Assembly (NCBI GenBank): GCA_000349905.1
Contig: KB722760.1
Span: 348,623 to 412,622 of the forward strand
From: Volvariella volvacea V23
Lineage: Eukaryota; Basidiomycota; Agaricomycetes; Agaricales; Pluteaceae
Reading direction: 5' to 3'
DNA: 64,000 nt
This document shows, one piece after another, positions 12,778-25,575 of the stretch. The stretch's first letter is position 1, and every line of letters begins with the position of its first letter. The position numbers were made by a program, and so were the translations under genes. The notes beneath the pieces were generated by a model. It saw only the letters and a list, made by a program, of their open reading frames with translations. It did not search any database and was not told where the DNA came from.

Positions 12778-14664
12778 CTCCAAAGATTTTACGCGGGGTA
12801 CTGCTCCTACTTAGGGTTGCCCTCTCGCCTAGGCGTCTCCTCCCTAGCTTAAATTCTTGTCCAAGTCTCTCCGAGTACCACTGGTAGGATACTCTGGAAG
12901 TTCCTGGTGCTCTCGGTGCTTCTACTCAGTATGCTTGTAGTGTAAAGGTAGGAGACATTAGCCAAATAATTGTCCAATAGGTGTATATGCCAGTACCGAC
13001 AGTTACTTCGATAGCGCTTGTGATGGAACTGATAACGAGACTCACGAGAACATCGTTATTTTTTTCCCCCCTTTACTTATTGATGGTTCAAGAAAAAACC
13101 AGCTGAGATTTTTGGTTGGACTTTATTCGGGTGCTGCTAATTCCGACGTTCTCTTCAGCCTGAGGGAAGTGGGCTGGATTTTCAAACTGCTTTCGACGTT
13201 CTTATTTGATGATTGGATGAAACCGCCAGATTTCGGAATCGGCAACCGGATGTCAACGCAAGATGGCTTGGAAATAAGCTTGTGCGCGTCTGGTACAATC
13301 CAGATGCGTGCTATACACCCAAATCCTGGACTTCAATGCTCGGTCTTGACGACTGGGGTTCAAGCGTCGAAATTGACATCGGCATTGACGATCACACCTC
13401 GTCCAAGAACATAAAACTCGCAATAGATATCAAATAGTAATGCAGACATCAACAAAAGAAAGAAAGACAAAAACCAGAGATCGACAAAACACTAAGCTAA
13501 GCCGAGTCAAGCCTCATCGTGGGGTGCACACAAAGCTGAGCAGGGCAGAGCCAGGAATAAAAGAGCCAATGATCACGAGAGCCATGGCGAACACTAGAGC
13601 TAGAGCTAGAGCTAGAAAAAAATGGTTGGTAGGTGCAGAAGAACAAGTATAGCAAACAAGCCGTTGAGGCCAACACTCCGAATATAAACAGCCGAAAGAG
13701 AATAAAGAGGAAAACTTACAAAACAGTATGGAATGAAAGTGTGACAACACAAGAAGAAAGAAAAACACTAGTCAAGTAGGAGAAAAAGAAAGAGGAAAGG
13801 AGAAAAAGGGAAAGATAAGAGAAAACCGTCTCTTCAATGAATGATGGGGATGACTTTCTATCGGCCTAAGCTATAAACTGTTGGATGGAAATACACGAAA
13901 CCATAATCATAAAAAGAATCATGAAATCTCGTGCATGAGAGAGTGTGTATGGGATCTAGGTTCGTAGATAGTGTCGTCAAATGTCTTGTCTTGTCTTGTC
14001 TCGATACGCAAAAAAAAAAAAAGCGCCATGAAGCGTGGGATGTATGCTATAGGACCGGGGGAGGCGAGGTGGAGGGGTGGAAGAGGTATCGACAATGTGA
14101 CACAGACACGAATCGTTTCTTCAAGATCCTGGATATGATGGGGGATGGTGGGGTATATTCATGTGAAATATGAATATATGAATGACCGGGTTGATCATGG
14201 TTGAATGAATGTCTTGTATAGTTCCTGAACGGCCTTGGCGTTCAGCTTGAAAGACGAGGAAAGGACCGATCTCGTAGCTTGATCGTAAAGGTAACGAGAA
14301 CTCCAATAGAGGTTGAGGTGAGGACGAGAGGGAGTAGAGATGACGAGACATTGAATGTGGAAAGGAAAGACGCAATAGATGCATATATGCGTCAAGAAAT
14401 CGAGGAGAGAGGAAGAGAGATAAGAAAACAAATGAAAGAGCCCGAACACATTCGTTTGCTTGATGACGATTTTGATCTTGACATAAACCGAAAGAAGATG
14501 CGATAGGAGGAAAACCCAAACAGCGACCGACAAACGATAACCCAACAGTCCGACTCGACCAAAGGCAGCCTAACACCACCTCCAGCCACACGAGTCAAAC
14601 TCCACGCCCCGCTCCAGACAACAGCCTTCACGCGGGGACGTAAAGCCACAACCCCTCAACCATC
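12778..14664. other. Intergenic region with a possible gene remnant
   Basis: Nearest to coding is a plus-strand frame at 13213-13437 (74 codons) rich in Trp/Asp (KLVRVWYNPDACYTPKSW, GLDDWGSSVEIDIGIDD). It ends at a stop and has no clear start or upstream exon, so it may be a degraded exon. The segment 13593-13615 holds a short CTAGAG hexamer repeat. From about 14120 the sequence is probably the 3' flank of the Polo kinase gene. Confidence 0.35.
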
Positions 14665-17600
14665 TCATCTCAAAGTAACCTTCGAGGTTACCTTCGGCAA
14701 CGCCCCCGTACTCGAATAATGCTGTTGCTGATAAACATACACCTGACCGCGTTCATCACCACCACCACGTCCGCTCCGTCCGCTCGAAGTAGTGCTCGTC
14801 CCACCACGGGCGACATTCAACGCCCCAAACTGCTCCGCAAGACCGGCAGTGCCGCCAGTCCCAGCCGTGCCCCCAACACCGTGGTTCAAATCTTCCGCTG
14901 ATCCAGCAGCCGACGACGCCGATCCCGATCCTCCAACTGTGCCCGTGTTCGCGCTAGCCGATTTGATGCTCAAGAGCACCTCCTTGCAGTATTTGAGCTT
15001 GTCTGTAAGCTTTTGCAGGAACTTGACCTCGTCGGGGTTCATGGCGTCGATAACCGACTGAGGCTTCAAAGAGAACGCCATGACTTGAGATAGAGTCCAT
15101 CTTGTCATCTTGTACGATTTGTCGATGTAGGTGATCAAAAGACCGTGAGAGGACAAGATGAGCTTTGTGTGGTCGTAGAAGTTGAACTGCAGAGAAGAGA
15201 AAGAGAAGGCATGGTGTTAGCAAAAACGTTCAGAAACCGTGATATGGTTGGAAAAGAAAAGAGACGCCGAAAAGAAAAGAGACGCCCGAAAGAAAAGACG
15301 GAAATGCGGAGCAAGGAAGCTGTAAAATGAGAACACCAAAACGGGAAACCTCGACCGAGGAAGTACAATCTCAGGGACGAACATTGCACTGCTACTGATA
15401 TCAACGTGCCAACGCTGCAGGGAAGCATGATATGCCGCCCCCTTCTCACGAGCACCCAGGACCACCATAGACAATGACAACGACGATAACGATGACTTAC
15501 CTGCAACACATCATGGCTCAGCTTGAACACAATAACGTGCTTCATCCTCAAATACTTCTGCACCCACTCCATCCCCTTCGTCCTGCCCGTATCTTCAAAT
15601 GTATACTCATACTGCGAGTACAGCCTCTCCATGATATACTTCTCAAAGTGCTTGAGCAGGTACACCTTGCTCTTGAGGTCTTCAGGATAGTTCTCAACCG
15701 TATAACTCTTGCGGTAATACACTGTCCCCTGGTGCCGTGACGTGATATAGTCAAAATGCCTACATGAAGCCGAACAGAAGCGTCAGCAAAAAGCTCATCA
15801 ACCCCCAGGACCCATCAACCCAAGGGAAGCAAAGAACACCATCCACCCACCTTTTATCAGGACTCAAAACCAGCGAAGTGCTATCATTAAAATGCACCCC
15901 CACAGTCCCATCCGTCAGCGCATACCCCATCCCATACTTGTTGCAGTAATCCACCCAGGAGACGATGAACACCCGCTCCTCAGGAATGGGCAGATGCGCG
16001 TCTTCCCTCGGATCGCGGAACATCCTCCCCGCTGCTCTAGCGTCGAAAGCTAGCGTCAAAACATGCGCCGCGGCGTCAAAGGCGTTGAGTTTCTGCTGAG
16101 GTGCGATAGCAGAAGATCCTGTAGCGGCAGCTGTCGATTGGGCTGTTTGATCACGATGGGCGGCACTAGGTACTATTAACACGGTAAGCACTCCCAACCT
16201 CCAAAGTAAACGCTTATCGACTTACTCGGTGGGAGGGGATTCTCCTTCTCCCTAGCAGCTCTAATAGTCTCCCTCACCCTCTTCGAAGACACACTCGTCG
16301 CCGACGCAGTAGTCGGCAAGGGCGGAGGAGGCATATTCTCCCTCTCGCCCTCCGTCTCCCTCTCACCCTCGCCATCACCATCGTCTTCCTCCCTCACAGG
16401 CACCATCTGCGCCACAATCCTTGCCTTCTGGGACTCCAGCTCTTTCTTCTTATGCCTCATCTCCTCTTCCTGATCATCGCCTCTAGTTCTAGGCAACGCG
16501 CCCGTCGTCCCGCTCATAGCAGCTTGCTCATCAATCGCCTGCTGAGCACGGGCCTGTCGACTCTTAGTCTCCTTAGCGGCTTGCAACTTTCTCAACAAGT
16601 TGTTCTCTCCGGTATATCCATTGGTCGCGGCCGGACCGACGATCAAAGGCTGGCGAGCGGAGCTCAACAATGCCGAGATGGGCGAGCCGGGTTGGACAGC
16701 CTTCTGGAATTCTTTCTCCTGTTGGGCAATGCTGGAGGTGATGCTCTTGGTTACATTGTCTGTCGGGGCGTTTGCAGCATTGGAGTTGGAGTTGGCTGCT
16801 CTGGAGATGGAGATAGAAGTCTGTTGGTCTTCGTCAAGGAAAGCATGACGTCTGAGACGTCTGAGGTTGCTTTCAGATTGGGAACGAGTGATGAAACGGA
16901 AATCCGGGGGAGATTCGAGAGCAGAAACGGGAATGTATCCGGGAACGATGCCATTAATGAAGAAGGGGTGCTGAATGATTTCATGAAGAGAAGGGCGCAT
17001 GCTTGGGTCGGGCAAGAGGATTTGTTGAATGAGGTGTTGTACATCAGTGGAGATCTGACGGTCGACTGGGAATTCGTAAACATTATCGCGGATGCGTCTA
17101 GGCAAACGATTTAGGAACAAGCAACGAGCCAGAGAAGACGGAACACCCACTGATAGATCACTTTGACTTCCTTTGTCTGGAAGGGCGGGCGACCAATAAC
17201 AAAGGTGTACAGGATGACACCAAGAGACCAGGTGTCGACCTCGAAGCTGTGGCCATTGACGGTATCGAACAAGACCTCGGGGGCGATATAATTAGGCGTC
17301 CCACATATGGTCTTCTTACGCTCTCCAGGGTTTTCAATCAAGGCGGCCAGGCCAAAATCTCCGACCTTCACATTCATTTCCGAGTCCAAGAATATGTTAC
17401 CCAGCTTCAAGTCACGGTGAATAACTTGATGAGTATGGAGATAGTGGCATGCTCCGATGAGCTGAACCATGAAAAAGCGGGCCTCGGGTTCGGTGAACCT
17501 TCGTCGGCGGCGAAGCATGTCCATAAGCGATCCGTTACAACATAATTCGAGGGTCATGTAGACGTTCTCGCCGTCTTCAAAACAGTCTTGGAAGCGGACA

Positions 17601-18233
17601 ATATTGGGGTGTTCGAGAGAGCGGTGTATCTTGATTTCGGCATATAGCTGTGGAGGGTGCGGGATGTGTTATGAGTGGTCTTAGAACGTGAAGGATGAGG
17701 TGGCCTACCTTTGTCTTTGCTTTTTTGGAGGTGAGAGCGCTCCTGGCGATGACCTTGCACGCGAACCTGACGCCGCGGGGATCCTTTACTTCGTACACAC
17801 GAGCGAAACCTCCCTGTGATTGAAAGACGGTGAGCCACGCAGCTCCGCAAGACACAGCCGCACAAGACAGGGGCTGATCAAGGACAAAACGAACCTCGCC
17901 CAGAAATCCAATACGGTTGAATTGCACGTGTCCACTGGTATCGCAGATGACCTTTGGAGGGGATGGTGGCGTGGTTTTGCTTTTTTGTCGCGGAAGAGGA
18001 GGTGAGGCGGGTTCCTTGATCTTGTCTGGTTGTTGTTGTTGGACCAGGACCTTCTGTGGGAGGTTGTGTAGATTAGCCTGTTGCTGAATCATTTGTTGTT
18101 GGGCCGCTGGGTGGTTGACAGCAGCATTGGAGAGGGGGTGGCGAGCTCTGGAAGCGACTGCGGGTTGCTGGGCATTGTAGGCGACGTTGACGGGGCGGCG
18201 ATAGACTTGCGGGGGGTATACCTGGGCGGACAT
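14665..18233 (-). CDS. Polo-like kinase (Cdc5/Plo1 type)
   Basis: The model has seven exons (18233-17895, 17813-17709, 17647-17151, 17097-16226, 16172-15851, 15759-15501, 15186-14665) and encodes 971 aa. It is a mitotic Ser/Thr kinase acting at spindle poles, centromeres and in exit from mitosis/cytokinesis. A Gln-rich N-terminus precedes the kinase domain: glycine loop [11 protein letters not shown], Lys133 (FACK), HRDLKLGN with Asp227, DFG at about 245, and T-loop [16 protein letters not shown] with Thr261. A long low-complexity linker follows, then two polo boxes: the first with [17 protein letters not shown] (the phosphopeptide-binding Trp is kept), the second with [13 protein letters not shown] (the His/Lys pincer is kept) and [13 protein letters not shown]. 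The C-terminus has a Gly/Ser-rich extension beyond the usual family end. Very confident of identity; exact ends of the low-complexity parts are less certain. Confidence 0.95.
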
Positions 18234-19757
18234 GATGGAGATGGGAATGGCCTAACGCCAAAGATGAGATTGAGGGCTGAGGAAAAGGAGCTCAACGAAA
18301 CGGAAACACTGCAAGCGCGACCGAGTCACGTGTTGGTTCACTTTTTCCTGACCGTGTAAACCCTAACCTTACCGCGTTGTAGGGAGGCAATGACATACTC
18401 AGGCTCTATCAACGGACTACGCTGCAGCGCATTGTCTGCAGAAAAGCTCGGTGCTCAAAGGTGCTCAGCGTCGGAATGGTCGGACCATCGCATCCCTGAG
18501 GGCCTCAACGCTGCCTCATGGCTTTTTAGTCTGCAAAAATGAATTCTTCCAGTGCTTAGCCGCCTCATGGCTATGTCCATCACAGCTTGACCTGATTTCT
18601 TGCTCTCGTTCTCATCGGCACCCTCGATTCCTCGGTTTGTCAGCATAAAATTACGCTTGTTGCATTCTAAAAAACAGGGGAATTACATCCTGACTTCTCA
18701 CCGGTTCCACACCATCGCCGTGATAACCAGAGCGTAGTCGACAGGAGGCTCGAGAGCGAGTATTGACCGCCCTCCCATTCTGATGATGTCAAGGATAGAA
18801 TCCCGCACCGAGAACAAGGAACATGCCACCGAAAAGGAGAATGATGATTGCACTCGAGGAGCATCAAGTGTGCGAGTGCCCACAATGACAACGCACATGC
18901 GAGCGCCAAGGGTGCGCGAGGTGCCCTACCCCACAGATTATATAGGCTTTTGGCTGCCAGAGACCGAGTAGTGGTCGTAGTTACGTTCAGAGACCCGATA
19001 TATCCGTGGCCACCCAGAAGGCAACCTGCACATCCTGTGCAGCTTGTTGCCTTCGAGACAGTCAGCCGCGACTTGGGGCTGATGTTCCTGGAAACAAAAT
19101 GCCTCGTCGTCCTGGTTGGTGATCTGAGCACTGACGTAGATGACGGGCTCAAAGCCCATCTGCCATATCTTATCAGCGTTGGGCCGTTGCCTGGCACATT
19201 GTTGGTGGATTTGATGTCGCCGGGTGGAAGCATCACCACTGCGGCGCGGCCATTGCAACTGCTCGTCGAATCAGTTTAACCACCACGGCCTCTTTACGCA
19301 CACACGTTTGCCCACAATCTCGGGTTGTCTTCAGCGTCCGAGTGCCTTGGACCCTGAGCTTGCTTTGGGCATCATTAAATGGCCACGGTGGCGGCGTCAC
19401 TCTAGAACAAAAGTAATACAAGAGCTGGCATATTGCATGACATGGTACAAAGACAATAGCAAACGCCCAAGGCGAGCGCGGGGAGTGATGGAGACCGCGC
19501 TGATGATTGGGCAGTGGTCGGATCACAAAGATGTGGGATTACTGGACAGAGAAATGGAGATATAAAGTTGGATGTCTATGTTGGTAGCAAACAAGGTGAT
19601 TGCCATGGCAAAGTGTTAGGCCTTTCTATTGGAACTTCTACAATAGCCTTGTACTTATACCCTTTCCATTTTCGTCACTTTTGTAACCCGCTTCCCATTT
19701 CTTCCCCTTCCTCCCTCTTGTTCCCCGACTCTCTTCTCTCCGTCCTCCATCCTCACA
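18234..19757. other. Divergent intergenic region between two kinase genes
   Basis: This is promoter space for the Polo kinase (minus) and the MAP kinase (plus). On the minus strand an open frame at 18938-19159 (74 codons from its second ATG) has a protein-like composition with spaced Cys/Trp, but no splice model could be completed. A pyrimidine-rich tract precedes the MAP kinase ATG (about 19690-19750), as often seen at expressed fungal genes. Confidence 0.4.
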
Positions 19758-21573
<1,816 letters not shown>

Positions 21574-22608
21574 ATCTTTCGGCCCGTGCTCGCGCATATC
21601 TATCAGCATGACCTCTCGGCGTTACGAGCAATCGCCAGCCAGTTGAGCTGGGTGGCTGACTGAACACAAATGTGAACCAACACTGAAAATGATTCGACCA
21701 AGAACACAGTAAAGATTTACAACCGCGACGCCTACTATTTACTACCCCCCCTCGTTCTCCCCTGCACGTCCAACATCTAACCTCCCATCTTCCATCCTTA
21801 CCTACCCACACGATCACCAACAAAGCTATCTCTAGCTCCCTTCAATATCCCGATCCTATCTCGTTCCCCCGTCACTCATCGTTCTTCCTATATATCCTAC
21901 ATATCTGTGACCTGTCATCATATGCTCCTTGTCTTGGTTTAATGGATTGTCCCTTGTTCGTTCCCTCGGCTGGTAGTTTGGTTGAGTGTGCTTTTGTCAT
22001 CTCGTCTGGTCTGGTTTGATTTGGTGTGAATAAAAGAGGTTTGATGCCGTGGTGATGGATGGATGAATAGATGGTGAGTTCGGGGTGCCTGATGGGCAAC
22101 TGGTAACTGGCGATGCTATGGAGAAGGAAGCGCGAGGAGACGGAGAATGGGACTGCGGGTGTTCGCCGTTTAGATAATTCGTCGGCGTGTTGCGCCCGCG
22201 CGCGTGTGTGCCTACTTACAGAGCTGCTGGTGGTGTATCGCGGTCGTATTATCGCTGAACATTTGGTATGGCTTCCGGTGTCGCTTGGGGGGTTCCGCAC
22301 GTGTGCACCTCAAAAGCTCGTCATCTCAGGTGTTACCGCCGTCTCTCTCGTTCTATGTCAAGAACAGCTCCAGGGAGCGACGAGTCCCACTCATACACCG
22401 TACATGTACAGACAGCAAACTCATAACGCATGGGGTGTTCGCGCACGTCTCGGTGAACACAATGTTGAGAACTACACGTTCAGCTCAGCATCGACCTCAC
22501 AGCGCATACGTGCGCTTGCTCATGCAGTACAGTGCAGTGCAGTGCGGGTGTGGTTGTATATTGGGGGTGCAGGTAGGTGGGTGCAACTAATGATTGACAA
22601 GTGGGATA

Positions 22609-22629
22609 GGTGGGTGGGTGGGTGGGTGG
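22609..22629 (+). repeat. TGGG repeat, potential G-quadruplex
   Basis: Six G-runs (two to three Gs each) separated by single T residues on the plus strand, within about 250 bp of G-rich sequence that also repeats GTGCAG/GGGTACGGG-like words. Short-loop arrays of this kind can form G-quadruplexes. Confidence 0.7.
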
Positions 22630-22968
22630 TAGTACGATGTATGCGGTGGTGTACATATATGCGTGAAAAATGCAGGGTACGGGTGCAACAGTGCAGGGTG
22701 CAGGGTACGGGCGCGAGCGCAAGTGCAAGTAGTGGTAGATAGTAAAGTGTACGGCGTGGGGGTGGTGTAGAGAGTGCGGGTAGTGTATAGATGATGGTGA
22801 TGGCGATGATGATGATTTGCGATACTAAGAATAAGAAACAAACAACAGGTAAGAGGCACAAGGGACATAGCAAAGATGACAAGAAACGGTGAAAGAAGGG
22901 ATGAGTGAAAGAAAAGGCAAGAGCTCCTCGACGAACCTCCCTCTCCCCATGCTCGTGCTATGTACAAA

Positions 22969-23022
22969 CCAACCGACTAGCCAACCGACCGACCGACCGA
23001 CCAACCAACCCAATCAACCAAA
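22969..23022. repeat. CCGA/CCAA microsatellite
   Basis: Tandem tetranucleotides of the CCGA and CCAA type with minor interruptions, in the 3' flank of the G3BP-like gene. Confidence 0.7.
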
Positions 23023-23177
23023 CAAAAGGAAGAAAGAAAGAATCGACAGCAACGACAACAGCTACAGAATCAATTACAGCCGTAAAAGCCTAATCCTGAG
23101 GCACATCTTAAAGAAAGAAAGAAAGAAGAAAAAAATCAGACAGAAATCAGAAAGCAACGACCCAAGAAACATCCGCT

Positions 23178-25193
23178 TTACTTAGGACCAGCACCGCCTC
23201 CACCGCGTCCTCCTCGTGGTCCGCCTCTTCCTCTGTACCCACCTCGTCCTCCATCCTGTCTCTCACCATTAACATGCCCACCTCTCGCACCTCCATCTCT
23301 TCCGCCTCGTCCAATGCCACCAGGTCCACCAGGCCCGCCTCGCTCGCCCTTCTCCTTCTTGACCTCCACGCTGATCCTCACCTGGCCGTTCTCGGCGCCG
23401 TTGACGTCAATCCAGACGCCTCCGCCTCCGCCTTGGTTCTGGGGAAGACTGGCAATGATGGCACGCTTGGCAGAGTCGACGGTCTCAAACTCGACATAGG
23501 CGACTTGGCGGCCGCGCACTACATCAATGTCTTTCGTTGTGCCGAAGCGGGAGAGGGCTTCGCGGAGCATTGTGTGCGAGATGGCTTCTGTCACACCCTA
23601 CAGCAGCAAGAGACAAATCGTTAGTTTTTGATGCAAAGGATCGATCAACATGAGGACACGTACCTTGATAAAGCACTGAGCGTGAGTTATACTCTGCGCA
23701 GCGATAAGATTAGGGTGATCGGGTCGTGGTCCACCTGGAGCGCCTCCATGTCCACCATGGTGTGGAGGTCGTGGTGCAGGTACGGGTGCGGAGCTAACAG
23801 GCGTTTCGCTGATGCCACGGCCCTCTTGAGCGACATTGGACCCCCACTTCTTGGAATTGGAGGCGGCGAGTGATGCCCATGATCGGGGTGCTGAGGGTGC
23901 AGGGGCGGGCGTGGGGGCTTGGACGGGAGGCTGAGTTTGTGCTTCCTGGGGCTGCTGCGGTGGTTGTGATTGGGCAGCTGGTGGAGCGGCAGGGGCGGCG
24001 GCAGTAGAGGATGGGGTTGCGGAGGGAGCGGGTGAGGGCGCGGCGGGGGGTTGTGGTGGCGCAGGAGAGGGAGCAGCGGATTTTTCGACGGGGGTGGCGG
24101 CGGATGCAGCCTTTTCTGGTTCTGGGGCGTGAATGCCATTAGGCTGGGCGGGAGGAGGGGTGGGTGCTGAGGTCACGACAGGTTCAGGTTCAGGAACGGG
24201 AGCGGGAGGTTGAGAAGTGGGTGTCTCAGGAACATCGTTGGTTGGGGCTTCCTCAACTGGGGCAGAGGTGGGAATGGAGACGGTGGGGGTTGGGGCTTCG
24301 GGAGCAGGTGGCGGTGGAGTGGGTTGACGTGGGGAGTCGAAGATGGGAGGGGTGGTTTGAGCGGCGTTGGTGGTGGGGGCAGGCTCGGGGGCAGGAGCAG
24401 GAGCAGGCTCGCCTTCGGCCGCCTCTTCCTCCTCGTCAACAGCGTCTTCCTTCAAGAAGCGGAAGATGTCATTAAGGACAAAGTAGCCGTTAGGCTGCTC
24501 GGCGAGGAAGAAGGTTTGAACGAATTTGCGCCAGGGCTCGTTTTGATTGGACATCTCCCCAATCACCTGGATGATGATGCCGCCATTGCTGGAGGACTGG
24601 GCGTCGACGGAGTGAATAAAGACTTTGCAGTCCTTGAATCCGATGGACTGGATCTTGCTGTGGATCTCCTGAATAGGCGCGGCAAGTCAGCATCTGATGC
24701 GCGTCGGGACAAGCAGATGGAAACAGAGCGGGCGACTGCGTCATCAATGTCACGCCCAAAGTCATGCCACTAGCCGCGCGTGCGCGACATTCTGGGAAAT
24801 AGAAAGCGCAGACACGAAAATGCAACGAGGCGCGTGCAAATCGATGGGGTTCCATCAAATCACTGGCTCGGTTCCCGCGTTCATTAGTCATTCCCCAGAA
24901 ATGACTCGGACGAGCGATGGCGATGGCAGCGCACCCCAGAGCAGTGCGGGTGACAGACGACGCAGAGAACATGACAGTGAAAGCTGCCGACATACCTGCT
25001 GACCAAAGCATGGCTTTCCCTCCTCGCCCTCGGTGCCATGGGTAAAGGTGGACTGCTTCGTGTAGAAGCAGTGGAGACGGTCGGGCTCCTTGTTGACAAA
25101 GGTGTAGTACTGAGGGACAAACTGCCATCCGACCTCAGAGGGAACGACGTTTTGGTGGATGGAGTTGGCGGGGGTCGCGGTCGAGGATGTCAT
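23178..25193 (-). CDS. G3BP-like NTF2 + RRM RNA-binding protein
   Basis: Exons 25193-24996, 24668-23664 and 23597-23178 encode 540 aa. Domain order: N-terminal NTF2-like fold (VGWQFVPQYYTFVNKEP, FCFYTKQST-like region, WRKFVQTFFLAEQPNGYF VLNDIFRFL) to about residue 125; a long Pro/Ala/Glu-rich disordered linker; then an RRM (CFIKGVTEAISHTML, RQVAYVEFETVDSAKRAI); and a Gly/Arg-rich RGG tail ending GGGGAGPK. This is the G3BP architecture (yeast Bre5, fission yeast Nxt3), known in stress-granule assembly and as a partner of the Ubp3-type deubiquitinase. The ATG chosen gives the NTF2 fold with only a short leader; the open frame continues upstream but without similarity. It is divergent with the Het-C gene 382 bp away. 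Confidence 0.93.
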
Positions 25194-25575
25194 GATGCTG
25201 TGGAGGATGGTGAGATTATTCGATAAAAAGACGATAAAAAAGCGGCGGGCTGGGCAGGCGCGGGGCAGCGAGGAGTGGGACTCACTGGAGCAGTGGAAGA
25301 CACGTGAAGGAGCAGGTCTAGAGAGTACAGCAGAGAGCAGCACAAGAGCCAATCGAGGTGCGGAGTGGAGCACAACCAGCCAACACAAAAAAATGTTCCT
25401 TTTCCAGCCTCGGCCGTTGCCGGTGGCGCTCCAGCGTCTATTATCGCTGCTCTCCCGGCTTCCGTTCCGGGTGAACAAACGGATTTCCCCCTCTGGCTCG
25501 GGGCAAGCAAACCGCCGCCAACAATACATCGCCGCAACTGCCGCCCAGGTTTCAGCACCTTGTCCCTTATCCACC
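25194..25575. promoter_or_regulatory. Bidirectional promoter of G3BP-like and Het-C genes
   Basis: The two start codons face away from each other across 382 bp, so both 5' UTRs and promoters must share this stretch. I see no clear TATA box; regulatory elements are not identified. Confidence 0.55.

Larger units (their letters stand above)
21574..23177. other. Intergenic, G-rich and low-complexity DNA
   Basis: Convergent 3' flanks of the MAP kinase and G3BP genes. No gene seen; the ORFs here come from skewed, repetitive sequence. Confidence 0.45.

Noticed and set aside
14121..14649. ORFs of 75-156 codons on both strands beyond the Polo kinase stop
   Set aside because: Frames overlap in the biased 3' flank and encode no recognisable domain.
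18848..19279. A 143-codon plus-strand ORF in the kinase promoter gap
   Set aside because: Composition is not protein-like (CpG-driven Val/Leu/Pro runs) and it overlaps a more plausible minus-strand frame; neither is secure.
22113..22742. A 209-codon plus-strand ORF and overlapping minus ORFs
   Set aside because: They arise from GT/TGGG-rich low-complexity DNA; no motif, no splice signals, several frames open at once.
23687..24475. Pro/Leu-rich and Gly/Trp-rich ORFs opposite or alongside the G3BP linker
   Set aside because: Shadow frames of the repetitive Pro/Ala/Glu-coding linker.
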